Position numbers and translations under genes: made by a program
Shown: positions 42,086-51,184 of the stretch, one piece after another
How the letters are laid out: the number at the start of each line of letters is the position of its first letter
How positions within the stretch are numbered: position 1 is the first letter of the stretch
DNA from: Nonlabens agnitus
GTDB taxonomy: Bacteria > Bacteroidota > Bacteroidia > Flavobacteriales > Flavobacteriaceae
Direction of reading: 5' to 3'
Length of the DNA stretch: 64,000 bases
Assembly (NCBI RefSeq): GCF_002994045.1
Contig: NZ_MQUC01000003.1
Span: 1,278,501-1,342,500, forward strand
Notes under the pieces: model-generated
Database searches by the model: none
The model's input: the letters and a program-made list of their open reading frames with translations, nothing else
Told to the model about the DNA's origin: nothing

Positions 42086-42913
42086 ATGCCTAAAACAATT
42101 GTCCTTACCGGAGCAGGCGGCGTGCTTTGCAGCACACTAGCAGCTGCACTTGCTACACACGGCCACAACATCGCCGTTCTTGATTTGAGAAAAGAAGCTG
42201 CAGATGCCGTGGCAGATGAAATCAAAGCCAATGGAGGAAAAGCCGTGGGTATCGCGGGCAATGTTTTGGAAAAGGATTCACTCGAGACAGCAAAGAAGGA
42301 AATCAACAACGCATACGGTAAGGTTGATATATTGATCAACGGCGCTGGAGGCAATCATCCCATGGGAACAACCAGCAATCCATTTTTCCAGATGGAAGAT
42401 CTTAAAAACACTACCGATGGATTCAAGACCTTTTTTGACCTTGACCCTAAAGGCATCGAGTTTACCTTCAACCTTAATTTCTTGGGAACGCTTTTGCCTA
42501 CACAAGTGTTTGCCAAAGACATGGTAGGTCGCGATGGTTGTAGCATTCTCAACATCTCATCCATGAATGCCTTCACTCCACTTACTAAAATCCCAGCATA
42601 CAGCGGTGCCAAAGCTGCCGTATCGAATTTTACACAATGGCTTGCCGTTCATTTTTCTAAAGTTGGAATACGTGTCAATGCTATCGCTCCTGGCTTTTTT
42701 CTAACAGATCAAAACCGTGCACTCCTTACTAACAGTGACGGCTCTGCAACGCCTCGTGGTGAGCAAATCATTGGACAAACACCCATGGGCCGCTATGGAA
42801 AACCAGAAGATCTCGTTAGCACCGTAGAATGGTTGTGTGACGATGCGGCTTCCTTCATAACAGGGATCGTGGTTCCTATAGATGGCGGATTCAGCGCCTA
42901 TAGCGGTGTCTAG
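42086..42913 (+). CDS. SDR-family D-mannonate oxidoreductase (fructuronate reductase)-like
   Basis: A 275-residue classical short-chain dehydrogenase: nucleotide loop LTGAGGVLCST, NGAGGNHP, catalytic Ser in LNISSMNAF and YSGAKAA (Tyr-x3-Lys), C-terminal ITGIVVPIDGGFSAYSG. Its insertion with FKTFFDLDPKGIEFTFNLN is typical of SDR enzymes annotated as D-mannonate oxidoreductase in Bacteroidota, which interconvert fructuronate and mannonate. Position directly before uxuA supports this. An alternative is a DEH reductase for alginate monomers. First gene of the + strand catabolic block, behind a GntR-type operator. Confidence 0.8.
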   Translation: MPKTIVLTGAGGVLCSTLAAALATHGHNIAVLDLRKEAADAVADEIKANGGKAVGIAGNVLEKDSLETAKKEINNAYGKVDILINGAGGNHPMGTTSNPFFQMEDLKNTTDGFKTFFDLDPKGIEFTFNLNFLGTLLPTQVFAKDMVGRDGCSILNISSMNAFTPLTKIPAYSGAKAAVSNFTQWLAVHFSKVGIRVNAIAPGFFLTDQNRALLTNSDGSATPRGEQIIGQTPMGRYGKPEDLVSTVEWLCDDAASFITGIVVPIDGGFSAYSGV

Positions 42914-42946
42914 AATTTATAATTTGTAATAAAGTAGAAGAATAAT

Positions 42947-42964
42947 TTCGCTTTCGCGAAAGCG
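42947..42964. repeat. Dispersed palindrome, intergenic
   Basis: Perfect 16-bp core at 42949-42964 in the 68-base gap between the SDR gene and uxuA, within what should be one operon. Confidence 0.9.
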
Positions 42965-42981
42965 TAACAACCTCATAAACA

Positions 42982-44166
42982 ATGAAACTAGAACAAACAT
43001 GGCGATGGTACGGTCCCAAGGATCCAGTTTCCCTTGCAGATATTAAACAAGCTGGTGCCACGGGCATCGTGAGCGCTTGCCACCAGATTCCTAATGGCGA
43101 AGAATGGTCTGTCGAGGCGATCATGCAACGTAAGAAATGGATCGAGGATGCCGGTTTAACTTGGTCTGTTGTAGAGAGTGTACCTATTCACGAGAATATA
43201 AAGACCAGATCTGGCGATTATAAAACCTACATCGAGCGGTATAAGAATACCTTGACCAATTTAGGCAAATGCGGTATTGACATCGTCTGTTACAACTTTA
43301 TGCCAGTACTGGACTGGACACGTACTAATCTAGATTATAAACTGCCAGACGGTTCTACGGCATTGCGTTTTGAAGCTGCAGCGTTTGCAGCATTTGAACT
43401 GTATTTGCTAAAACGTCCCGGCGCAGAAAATGACTATACAAAAGCCCAGCAACAAGCTGCCAAGGATTATCTTGAAAAATCCACTCCAGAACAACAAAAG
43501 AAAATTGTTAAAAACATCATAGCTGGACTACCAGGCGCTGAAGAAGGCTACACACTCAAAGAATTCAACACTATTCTTGCTACCTATGACAACATAGGTC
43601 CTAGGGAATTAAAAGAAAACCTATTTTATTTCTTGTCAGAAATCATTCCAGCTGCAGAAAAGGCTGGCGTGCTTATGTGTATTCATCCAGACGATCCACC
43701 ATTCCCTATTTTGGGCTTGCCACGTGTGGTAAGTACAGAACAGGACATTATTGATTTGTACACAGCCGTGGACAGTCCCAACAATGGTTTGACATTTTGC
43801 ACGGGAAGCTTTGGTGTGCGGGCAGACAATGATCTTGCTGGAATGGTAGAACGATTGGGTAGTCGCATCCATTTTATACATTTAAGAGCTACAAAAAGAG
43901 ATGAAGAGGGAAATTTTCATGAGGCAGACCACCTAGATGGTGACGTAGATATGTATGCCGTGATGAAGGCACTCGTTAAAGAACAGATGAAAAGAGAACA
44001 ATCAGGAAGATCAGATTTAAGGATGCCTTTTAGGCCAGATCACGGTCATAAAATGCTGGATGATCTCAAGAAAAAAACAAACCCAGGCTACTCAGGCATA
44101 GGAAGATTGAGAGGTCTGGCAGAATTACGTGGCCTAGAGTTAGGAGTGAGAAGATCAATTTCGTAA
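42982..44166 (+). CDS. uxuA: Mannonate dehydratase
   Basis: A 394-residue UxuA: dehydrates D-mannonate to 2-keto-3-deoxygluconate. Seen: [97 protein letters not shown] (metal-site His) and HLRATKR, ending [12 protein letters not shown] and [15 protein letters not shown]. All metal-binding residues expected for the xylose-isomerase-like barrel are in place. Product feeds KdgK and the aldolase at 60.8-62.4 kb. UxaC, which would supply fructuronate, is not in the window. Confidence 0.96.
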   Translation: MKLEQTWRWYGPKDPVSLADIKQAGATGIVSACHQIPNGEEWSVEAIMQRKKWIEDAGLTWSVVESVPIHENIKTRSGDYKTYIERYKNTLTNLGKCGIDIVCYNFMPVLDWTRTNLDYKLPDGSTALRFEAAAFAAFELYLLKRPGAENDYTKAQQQAAKDYLEKSTPEQQKKIVKNIIAGLPGAEEGYTLKEFNTILATYDNIGPRELKENLFYFLSEIIPAAEKAGVLMCIHPDDPPFPILGLPRVVSTEQDIIDLYTAVDSPNNGLTFCTGSFGVRADNDLAGMVERLGSRIHFIHLRATKRDEEGNFHEADHLDGDVDMYAVMKALVKEQMKREQSGRSDLRMPFRPDHGHKMLDDLKKKTNPGYSGIGRLRGLAELRGLELGVRRSIS

Positions 44167-44245
44167 TATTAGGCAATCGATTACATTAATTATAATTAAC
44201 GTCGGCAGACTACATGACAGCAGCCCGATTATAGAACTAACAACC

Positions 44246-45088
44246 ATGTCAACAACATTTGAAACACGTTATGCATCAAGCCCTTACGCTGTGAAAAAAC
44301 TAGATACTCAAGAGCTTAGAAATGAGTTTTTGATAGATAAGCCCTTGCAGGAAGGTAAAATTAATTTAGTCTACACTCATTACGATAGATACATCGCTGG
44401 TGGTGCTGTTCCTACTTCAAGTTCTTTGAAACTGGAAACCATTGATCCACTCAAGGCAGAATATTTTCTGGAACGTCGCGAGATGGGAATCATCAATGTA
44501 GGTGCAGCAGGAACGGTTGAGGTAGATGGCAAAAAATATGAAATCAATCATAAAGATGCCTTATATATAGGACAAGGTGCAAAAGAGGTGGTTTTTCATA
44601 GTGCTAATGCTAGCGATCCAGCTAAATTTTACATCAACTCTGCTCCTGCACACAAATCGTTCCCAACAAAAAAAGTAAGCCTTGCTGAGGCTAACAAAAT
44701 CGAGCTAGGAAGTCTTGAAACAGCCAATCATAGAACAGTAAGCCAGATGATCATAGGCGGTATCGTGGATACCTGCCAGTTGCAAATGGGAATGACAGAA
44801 CTCAAAACCGGTAGCGTCTGGAACACCATGCCAGCCCACGTTCACGATCGCAGGATGGAAGTGTATTTTTATCTGGATGTACCAGAAGGACAATCGGTGT
44901 GTCACTTTATGGGACAGCCGCAGGAAACCAGACACGTCTGGATGCAAAATCATCAAGCGATCATTTCACCGCCATGGTCGATCCATTCAGGATCTGGAAC
45001 TTCCAACTATACCTTTATATGGGGTATGGCTGGAGAAAACCTGGATTATGGAGATATGGACGTTGCGAAAATTACTGAACTTAGATAA
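44246..45088 (+). CDS. kduI: 5-dehydro-4-deoxy-D-glucuronate isomerase
   Basis: A 280-residue cupin isomerase: turns the keto form of unsaturated uronates (DKI) into 3-deoxy-D-glycero-2,5-hexodiulosonate. Motifs: FETRYASSPYAVKKLDTQEL, FLERREMGIINVGAAG, the zinc site in PAHVHDRRMEVYFY, MGQPQETRHVW and IISPPWSIHSGSGTSNYTFI. Full length. KduD follows nine bases on. This step serves monomers freed by GH88. Confidence 0.96.
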   Translation: MSTTFETRYASSPYAVKKLDTQELRNEFLIDKPLQEGKINLVYTHYDRYIAGGAVPTSSSLKLETIDPLKAEYFLERREMGIINVGAAGTVEVDGKKYEINHKDALYIGQGAKEVVFHSANASDPAKFYINSAPAHKSFPTKKVSLAEANKIELGSLETANHRTVSQMIIGGIVDTCQLQMGMTELKTGSVWNTMPAHVHDRRMEVYFYLDVPEGQSVCHFMGQPQETRHVWMQNHQAIISPPWSIHSGSGTSNYTFIWGMAGENLDYGDMDVAKITELR

Positions 45089-45097
45089 TCCAGATTT

Positions 45098-45886
45098 ATG
45101 AAATTATTCGACCTAACAGGTAAGGTTGCCTTAGTGACCGGTAGTACACATGGTTTGGGAATGTCAATGGCCAAAGGGCTTGGTCAGGCCGGCGCCACCA
45201 TTGTGGTGAACGGGAACTCTTCACAAGAAAAAATTGACAAAGCGGTTGCCGAATATGAAAGCGCTGGAATCAAAGCTGTAGGCTACAAATTTGATGTTTC
45301 TGACGAGGCACAAGTGAAAGATGCCATTCAAAAAATCGAAAACGAAGTAGGCGGCATTGATATCCTAGTGAACAATGCAGGTATCATTAAAAGAACACCA
45401 CTTGCCGAAATGGAAGTCGCAGACTTCAAACAAGTGATCGATATAGATTTAGTGAGTCCATTTTTGGTATCAAAACACGTGGTTCAAGGAATGATGAAAC
45501 GCCAGTCAGGAAAGATCATCAACATTTGCTCCATGATGAGTGAGCTGGGTCGCAACACGGTTGGTGCCTATGCCGCGGCAAAAGGCGGTCTGGTCATGCT
45601 TACTAAAAACATGGCGACAGAATGGGCAAAACACAACATACAGGTGAATGGTATAGGTCCAGGATATTTTGCGACCTCGCAAACGGCACCAATTAGAGTG
45701 GATGGACATCCATTCAACGATTTTATCGTGAACCGCACACCAGCAGCAAAATGGGGTGATCCAGACGATCTTGCCGGTGCCGCGATTTTCCTTGCGGCCA
45801 GCGCCAGTGATTTTGTAAATGGACATATTCTATATGTAGATGGTGGTATTCTAGCCACCATTGGCAAGCCATCAAACGAGGACTAG
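45098..45886 (+). CDS. kduD: 2-dehydro-3-deoxy-D-gluconate 5-dehydrogenase
   Basis: A 262-residue SDR: reduces the KduI product to 2-keto-3-deoxygluconate with NAD(P)H. Seen: KVALVTGSTHGLGMSMAKGL, VNNAGIIKRTPLAEM, ICSMMSELG with the catalytic Ser, YAAAKGGLVMLTKNMATEWA (Tyr-x3-Lys), and VNGHILYVDGGILATIG. It adjoins kduI by 9 bases and the DUF4861 gene starts straight after its stop, so the genes form one unit. Confidence 0.93.
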   Translation: MKLFDLTGKVALVTGSTHGLGMSMAKGLGQAGATIVVNGNSSQEKIDKAVAEYESAGIKAVGYKFDVSDEAQVKDAIQKIENEVGGIDILVNNAGIIKRTPLAEMEVADFKQVIDIDLVSPFLVSKHVVQGMMKRQSGKIINICSMMSELGRNTVGAYAAAKGGLVMLTKNMATEWAKHNIQVNGIGPGYFATSQTAPIRVDGHPFNDFIVNRTPAAKWGDPDDLAGAAIFLAASASDFVNGHILYVDGGILATIGKPSNED

Positions 45887-47113
45887 ATGAAGAATAGTTG
45901 GATTCTTATAGGATGGATCGCAATGGCAGCGATAAGCTGTAAGCAGGAAAAAGAAATGGAGGACGACTCCATTTTACTCGTGAACTCAATCGATGTAGCT
46001 AGAACTGAAGTGATTGTTTTCCCAAGATCTGAGGTAGAAAAGGAATGGTCCGGTTCTTCTGGCGACTCTATTCCTGGTTTGCGAACCGTTGCAGGAGAAG
46101 CGATTCCGTTCCAGTTGGATGATCTGGATGGCGACGGCAATTGGGACGAGCTTTCGGCAGTGATCGACTTTGCTCCTAATGAAGAGAAGAAAGTTGTTTT
46201 TTCCGCTTTCGCGAAAGCGGAACAAGCATCATTTCCTAATACCACCGACGTACATTTTGGTGTTGGAAAAGCGAAACCTAACGCCACCGAGGTCCAAACG
46301 TACGAGCGCACAGGCGACCCAAGAGAACTGGACAGTCTATTTTTCCAAATGGAAGGACCAGCCTGGGAAAACGATAAACTGGGCTTCAGGATTTATTTTG
46401 ATCCTCGCAATGGGATCGACATCTTCGGTAAAACCACTGCGCAACCTACTCTGGCGCAACAAGGCTTGACAACGGACTATCACGCCCAAGAAGATTGGGG
46501 AATGGATATCTTAAAAGTAGGCACTTCTCTAGGTGCTGGATCCATAGCCATAAAATATGAAGATTCGCTTTACAGAGTCACGGGAACTAATGGTGCTACG
46601 TTCAAAACCATTACGGAAGGTCCCGTACGAGCCATCTTTGAACTGCATTATAAAGATGAAGCTATAGGCGACCGCATAGTGGACATTATACACACCATTT
46701 CTATAGAAAAAGGAGACTGGTTTTATAAGAGCGATGTCGTTGTCAATGGCGATGCAGCAGGAATGGAACTGGTCACCGGTATTGTTGATCTTAAACCCAA
46801 TGTTGGAGAAAAAATCGCTTTAACTAATGGTTATTCCGCTTACGCCACATTTGGGAAACAATCCGAAAACGACGACCAGCTGGGCATGGCGCTCATTTTT
46901 ACTACAGATGACTTAACCGAAAGTGAAGCTCCAAAAGAAGGAGCTGGAATTACCCAAACGCATTTATGGAATTTAGGAGGTGGAAATGAGTTCACCTATT
47001 ACTTCATGAGCGGTTGGGAAGCTAGCGATTCCGCTTTCACAACAGCCAGAGGTTTTACTAATGAAGTAAAAAAAGCAGGTTCAACCATTGCAAAACCTAT
47101 ACTGATTCAATAA
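45887..47113 (+). CDS. DUF4861 lipoprotein
   Basis: A 408-residue lipoprotein (lipobox AAISC near residue 18) of the DUF4861 family: NSIDVARTEVIVFPRSEVEK, PFQLDDLDGDGNWDELSAVI, GPAWENDKLGFRIYFDPRNG, DYHAQEDWGMDILKVGTSLG, FELHYKD, and HLWNLGGGNEFTYYFMSGWE. Family members are frequent in uronate-polysaccharide loci; biochemical activity not known, a lyase or carbohydrate-binding role is suspected. A palindrome copy (core 46204-46219) encodes SAFAKAE between the two N-terminal strands. ATG directly abuts the kduD stop. Confidence 0.88.
   Translation: MKNSWILIGWIAMAAISCKQEKEMEDDSILLVNSIDVARTEVIVFPRSEVEKEWSGSSGDSIPGLRTVAGEAIPFQLDDLDGDGNWDELSAVIDFAPNEEKKVVFSAFAKAEQASFPNTTDVHFGVGKAKPNATEVQTYERTGDPRELDSLFFQMEGPAWENDKLGFRIYFDPRNGIDIFGKTTAQPTLAQQGLTTDYHAQEDWGMDILKVGTSLGAGSIAIKYEDSLYRVTGTNGATFKTITEGPVRAIFELHYKDEAIGDRIVDIIHTISIEKGDWFYKSDVVVNGDAAGMELVTGIVDLKPNVGEKIALTNGYSAYATFGKQSENDDQLGMALIFTTDDLTESEAPKEGAGITQTHLWNLGGGNEFTYYFMSGWEASDSAFTTARGFTNEVKKAGSTIAKPILIQ
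46204..46219. repeat. Dispersed palindrome inside the DUF4861 gene
   Basis: Perfect core, extended symmetrically to 22 bp (46201-46222). Read as AFAKA. Confidence 0.95.
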
Positions 47114-47122
47114 TCTCATTAT

Positions 47123-48103
47123 ATGAAAATCATGAAGTTCAAATATGTATTGCTTCTTGTTCCAATCCTACTATTGAGCAGCTGTGCCAGTGAGGAAGAT
47201 GTGACCGTTCTTAGACTAGCACATAGTCTGGATACAGAACATCCGGTTCACAAAGGAATGGTCGTCCTAGGAGAAAGTCTGGAACAAAAGTCTGGCGGTA
47301 AAATGAAAGTTCAATTATATCCTAACGGCCAGCTAGGTGGTGAACGTGAAAGTATTGAATTACTCCAAATAGGCAGTCTGGACATTACAAAGGTGAGCGC
47401 TGGAGTATTGGAAAATTTCATCCCTGAATATAAAGTCTTCAGTATTCCATACTTATTTAGGGACAAGCAGCACAGCCACAATATTTATGACGGAGAAGTA
47501 GGCAGATCCATTCTCAACAAAGGTGAAAAGTTCAACCTCCAAGGATTGACATTTTATGATGCCGGTAGCCGCAGTTTTTATACAAAAACAGAACCCATCA
47601 ATTCGCCAGCAGATGTGAAGGACATGAAGATAAGAGTCATGAAGAGCAATATGGCCATTGAGATGATCCAGGATCTAGGTGGTGCGCCTACTCCTATTTC
47701 CTTTGGAGAACTGTATACCGCATTACAGCAAGGCGTGGTTGATGGTGCCGAAAATAATATTCCTAGTTATTATACCTCAAAGCATTTTGAAGTCTGCAAG
47801 TTTTTAAGCATTGATGAACACACGTCAGTTCCAGATGTTCTGGTCATAGGAACTGAAACATTAGCACGATTGACTGATCAAGAAAAAGAATGGTTGGAAG
47901 AAGCTGTGCAGGAATCTAAAAAAGCCCAGCGTGCACTTTGGGAAAAATCAGAAAAAGAATCTCTAGAAGCGGTCACCAAAAGCGGCGTCAAAGTCAACTA
48001 TCCAGAAAAACAACCCTTTAGAGAGGCTACCAAAGAGATGCTTCAAATATTTGATGAAAATCCAAGCATGAAAAAATTGGTTCAATCCATTCAAGAAAAT
48101 TAA
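47123..48103 (+). CDS. TRAP transporter solute-binding protein (DctP family)
   Basis: A 326-residue DctP-type binding protein: TVLRLAHSLDTEHPVHKGMV, GGKMKVQLYPNGQLGGERES, FSIPYLFRDKQHSH, DMKIRVMKSNMAIEMIQDLG (the Arg that grips the carboxylate), APTPISFGELYTALQQGVVD and GAENNIPSYYTS. The pattern is that of uronate-binding DctP proteins. Unlike most, it has a lipobox (LLLSSC), so it is tethered to a membrane. Small and large permease genes follow with gaps of 1 and 1 base. Confidence 0.92.
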   Translation: MKIMKFKYVLLLVPILLLSSCASEEDVTVLRLAHSLDTEHPVHKGMVVLGESLEQKSGGKMKVQLYPNGQLGGERESIELLQIGSLDITKVSAGVLENFIPEYKVFSIPYLFRDKQHSHNIYDGEVGRSILNKGEKFNLQGLTFYDAGSRSFYTKTEPINSPADVKDMKIRVMKSNMAIEMIQDLGGAPTPISFGELYTALQQGVVDGAENNIPSYYTSKHFEVCKFLSIDEHTSVPDVLVIGTETLARLTDQEKEWLEEAVQESKKAQRALWEKSEKESLEAVTKSGVKVNYPEKQPFREATKEMLQIFDENPSMKKLVQSIQEN

Positions 48104-48104
48104 T

Positions 48105-48578
48105 ATGAGAGCAGCAGTAGTTAATATTGTAGGTAAGGTATGTCTTGCCGTACTTATCATTATGCTTGTCGCCGTGATCTGGCAAGTGTTTTCACGTTTT
48201 ATTCTTCAATCACCCAGCACGGCGACAGATGAAATCTCCAGTTTTGCCTTGATATGGGTAGGATTGTTGGGTGCCGCATATGCTACAGGTGAACACCTAC
48301 ACCTAGCAATTGACCTTTTACCAGAAAAGATGGTAGGTAAAAACCTTGCCTTTTTTGACGGCTTTGTTTATTTAAGTGTTTTCGTCTTTTCATTATGTGT
48401 CATGATCATAGGCGGTTCTAGATTGTGCCAGTTGACTTTCCAATTTGAGCAAACCTCTGCATCGTTGGGACTACCACTAGGTTTTATCTACTTGATTGTA
48501 CCTATTTCTGGAATCCTGATCTGTTACTTTAGTCTGGATTCGTTTTTCGCCAAACTCAAATCCCAAAAAGCTTCCTAA
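48105..48578 (+). CDS. TRAP transporter small permease (DctQ family)
   Basis: A 157-residue protein with four membrane helices and DctQ features: VIWQVFSRFILQSPSTATDE, ISSFALIWVGLLGAAYATGE, HLHLAIDLLPEK and the C-terminal GLPLGFIYLIVPISGILICY. It partners the large permease. Confidence 0.92.
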   Translation: MRAAVVNIVGKVCLAVLIIMLVAVIWQVFSRFILQSPSTATDEISSFALIWVGLLGAAYATGEHLHLAIDLLPEKMVGKNLAFFDGFVYLSVFVFSLCVMIIGGSRLCQLTFQFEQTSASLGLPLGFIYLIVPISGILICYFSLDSFFAKLKSQKAS

Positions 48579-48579
48579 T

Positions 48580-49881
48580 ATGAATTATGTTGAAATCCTC
48601 ATTCTCGTTTTAAGCTTTTTGATATTTCTTTCCTTTCGTGTGCCTATCGCGTATGCGATAGGACTTGCAGCTTTTGCAACACTAATTTACTCCATGCCAT
48701 TTCTACCATCAGTAACCACGCTGGCGCAACGGATGGCCACTTCATTGGATAGTTTCACACTTAGTGCGATACCATTCTTTATACTCGCTGGACAGATCAT
48801 GAATCGTGGTGGTATTGCCGTACGGCTTATCAATTTTGCCAAAGCGATAGTCGGACCATTGCCAGGTGGACTGGCTTTTGTAAACATCATTTCTTGTATG
48901 CTTTTCGGAGCCATATCAGGTAGTGCGGTTGCAGCAGCAAGCGCCATTGGAGGTTTTATGAATCCTATGATGGAGAAAGATGGATACAGCAAACCATTCT
49001 CTGCTGCAGTCAATATTACCAGTGCCACAACGGGTTTGATTATTCCGCCTAGTAATGTGTTGATCGTTTATTCCTTGGCCAGCGGTGGTGTTTCTATTGC
49101 TGCCTTGTTTATTGCAGGATACGTACCTGGAATTTTACTGGGACTCGCCTTAATGGTAGTGGCTGCGATTTATTCCATCATTAAAAAGTACCCTACTGAT
49201 AAGCTGGTAAGTCTCAAAACCTTTCTTAAAAGATTTTTTGATGCTTTGCCTAGTCTTATGCTCCTTGTTGTTGTTATAGGTGGAATCGTAGGCGGCGTTT
49301 TTACAGCTACCGAGGCGAGTGCTGTTGCAGTAATGTATACAGTTGCTTTAGGATTTATCTATAAAGAAATCAAGATTAAGGACCTAGCTCCCATCCTCTT
49401 GGAAACTATTAAAACCAGCGCTATCGTTCTTTTGTTGATCGCTACATCCATCGCGATGAGTTGGGTCATGAGTTATGAAAACATCCCTCAAGAAATAAGC
49501 GCTGCATTGCTAGGTATTAGTGAGAATCCTGTAGTAATACTTATTCTAATCAACTTGATTCTTCTGTTTGTTGGGATCTTTATGGACATGACGCCAGCGG
49601 TTTTGATCTTCACTCCTATTTTCTTACCTATTGTAACTGCCATGGGAATGGATCCCGTACATTTTGGGATCATCATGATCATGAACCTATGTATTGGCTT
49701 ATGTACACCACCGGTAGGCTCGGTTCTTTTTGTGGGTTGTAGCGTGGCAGACCTTAAGATTCAGAAGGTCATACGACCCATGCTACCTTTGTTTTTAGCT
49801 ATGATCGCCGTGCTGGTGATGATCACCTATTTTGAGGATCTTACACTATGGTTGCCTCGAGTCTTTGACTTGATGGATTAA
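48580..49881 (+). CDS. TRAP transporter large permease (DctM family)
   Basis: A 433-residue inner-membrane protein with about twelve helices: FRVPIAYAIGLAAFATLIYS, LSAIPFFILAGQIMNRGGIA, CMLFGAISGSAVAAASAIGG, TSATTGLIIPPSNVLIVYSL, GGVFTATEASAVAVMYTVAL and HFGIIMIMNLCIGLCTPPVG, all hallmarks of DctM. It carries out sodium-driven uptake of the bound acid. Final gene of the + strand block, closed by a bidirectional terminator at 49901-49935. Confidence 0.95.
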   Translation: MNYVEILILVLSFLIFLSFRVPIAYAIGLAAFATLIYSMPFLPSVTTLAQRMATSLDSFTLSAIPFFILAGQIMNRGGIAVRLINFAKAIVGPLPGGLAFVNIISCMLFGAISGSAVAAASAIGGFMNPMMEKDGYSKPFSAAVNITSATTGLIIPPSNVLIVYSLASGGVSIAALFIAGYVPGILLGLALMVVAAIYSIIKKYPTDKLVSLKTFLKRFFDALPSLMLLVVVIGGIVGGVFTATEASAVAVMYTVALGFIYKEIKIKDLAPILLETIKTSAIVLLLIATSIAMSWVMSYENIPQEISAALLGISENPVVILILINLILLFVGIFMDMTPAVLIFTPIFLPIVTAMGMDPVHFGIIMIMNLCIGLCTPPVGSVLFVGCSVADLKIQKVIRPMLPLFLAMIAVLVMITYFEDLTLWLPRVFDLMD

Positions 49882-49900
49882 AATAGAGAACTATAAGAAC

Positions 49901-49935
49901 AAAAACGACCGGTGCTTAACACACCGGTCGTTTTT
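49901..49935. terminator. Bidirectional terminator between TRAP operon and PL7
   Basis: A 14-bp perfect stem AAAAACGACCGGTG / CACCGGTCGTTTTT with a 7-base loop; T-runs arise on both strands. It lies between convergent transcription units. Confidence 0.92.
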
Positions 49936-49990
49936 GTTTAAAATTCTTTCTCCTCGATAATTTTAAGGAGAATATAGGTTTGGGGGATCA

Positions 49991-50010
49991 TTCGCTTTCG
50001 CGAAAGCGAA
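49991..50010. repeat. Dispersed palindrome, intergenic
   Basis: Perfect 20-bp copy between the terminator and the end of the PL7 gene. Confidence 0.95.
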
Positions 50011-50046
50011 CTCAAAAAATACTTGATTCGTACGTGGATCACTTTG

Positions 50047-50952
50047 CTAATGAGTCACCTCCAAACTATGGATCTTGACCGTGGCAAAAGCTGCTGGGTC
50101 TGTAGATTGTAAATAAACTCCAGCCTTAAAGTAGCTGTCAAACTTCCATTTATCCAGACTGACATCTTGGAACGTATGTGAAACGCCATTGACGGTAACA
50201 TCGATGCGGGCAGCACTGGCTCTAATTTCAATATCAAAAGGGTCATAGCCTACTGTTCCAAAATTAAAGGAAATATCACCCCAGATATCATCGCTCTTAC
50301 TATAGAGGTCGTCACCAGTCGTGTTGTCATCTTTAAGCGTTTTCTTATAGGCATACATCTCTCCATCACGCCATTGCATCTTTAACAATGGTGGCGCAGC
50401 ATCACTGCTTAAGCCTAGGCGCTGCACATCTGCAGGATTGATGATACCATGAATCTGTGCCATGATAAAACGGTCTTTATCCAAGCTTCCAGTATAGGTG
50501 TTATTCGAAACATCGATAACTTGGGTACGTATTTTTAAAACGCCGCCAGAGGCTAGATTCCAGTTTTCCCTAGAGTTGGAAGGATTGATCAATTCACGCA
50601 ATTCTGTTCTGGGAAAAGAGCTGTTAGCCGTGGTCGAACCACCGTAGTAGGTATGGAATATGATGCCTTGATTATCATCATCGTCATACATGAAGTCCTC
50701 TAAAGCAGCTAAGTTGCGGTATTTTCCATCCTTAAGCTGGCTGGGCATGTATTCATCAGGCTTGTTGTCGTTGTTTTTATCAACAGGCAAGGTGACTTTC
50801 CAACTTGAAAAGTCGATGTTCACGGCATCTGGACCAGCTGGATCTCTGGGATCGACCAATTGTATGCGATCTGGTTCAGCAACCTCTTCTGTACTGCAAC
50901 TTACAATGGCACAAGCCATCGATAAAGTTAAAATAATGCTTTGTGCCTTCAT
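50047..50952 (-). CDS. Alginate lyase, PL7 family
   Basis: A 301-residue lipoprotein (lipobox AIVSC) with the PL7 jelly roll. The three conserved regions are present: FPRTELREL (about residues 113-121), QIH (~165) and YFKAGVYLQ (~275-283), with WKVTLPVDKNNDNKPDEY at the N-terminal strand. PL7 enzymes cut alginate by beta-elimination; QIH (rather than QVH) is usually linked to activity on guluronate-containing blocks. Separated from the IPT/TIG gene by a terminator and a decayed palindrome copy, so probably its own transcript. Confidence 0.95.
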   Translation of the reverse strand: MKAQSIILTLSMACAIVSCSTEEVAEPDRIQLVDPRDPAGPDAVNIDFSSWKVTLPVDKNNDNKPDEYMPSQLKDGKYRNLAALEDFMYDDDDNQGIIFHTYYGGSTTANSSFPRTELRELINPSNSRENWNLASGGVLKIRTQVIDVSNNTYTGSLDKDRFIMAQIHGIINPADVQRLGLSSDAAPPLLKMQWRDGEMYAYKKTLKDDNTTGDDLYSKSDDIWGDISFNFGTVGYDPFDIEIRASAARIDVTVNGVSHTFQDVSLDKWKFDSYFKAGVYLQSTDPAAFATVKIHSLEVTH

Positions 50953-51036
50953 GGTTTGTTGGAATCTATACTTATCAAATAACCTGAGCGATTTAAGCTG
51001 AATATTCCTATCTCACTTAATTTATCGTAGAGTTTT

Positions 51037-51050
51037 CGCTTTCGCGAAAG
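51037..51050. repeat. Degenerate copy of the dispersed palindrome
   Basis: CGCTTTCGCGAAAG then GAG: the last two bases of the core are lost. Intergenic, between PL7 and the IPT/TIG gene. Confidence 0.75.
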
Positions 51051-51124
51051 GAGGTTATCAAAAATTATTCACCACACGTCTAGCTACGTTCTTTCATGGG
51101 TTAGAGTTGATATTGATACATCTT

Positions 51125-51164
51125 AAAACGCAATCTAAGTGCCTATCGAGACACTTAGATTGCG
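51125..51164 (-). terminator. Terminator of the susCD/PL6/IPT operon
   Basis: A 13-bp perfect stem CGCAATCTAAGTG / CACTTAGATTGCG with a 10-base loop, followed by TTTT on the minus strand, 20 bases past the IPT/TIG stop. Confidence 0.85.
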
Positions 51165-51184
51165 TAGAGTAAATTTTAATCCTT

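Noticed and set aside
47029..47047. Further copy of the palindrome in the DUF4861 gene (CCGCTTTCACAAC)
   Set aside because: Only the first half matches; likely chance similarity.
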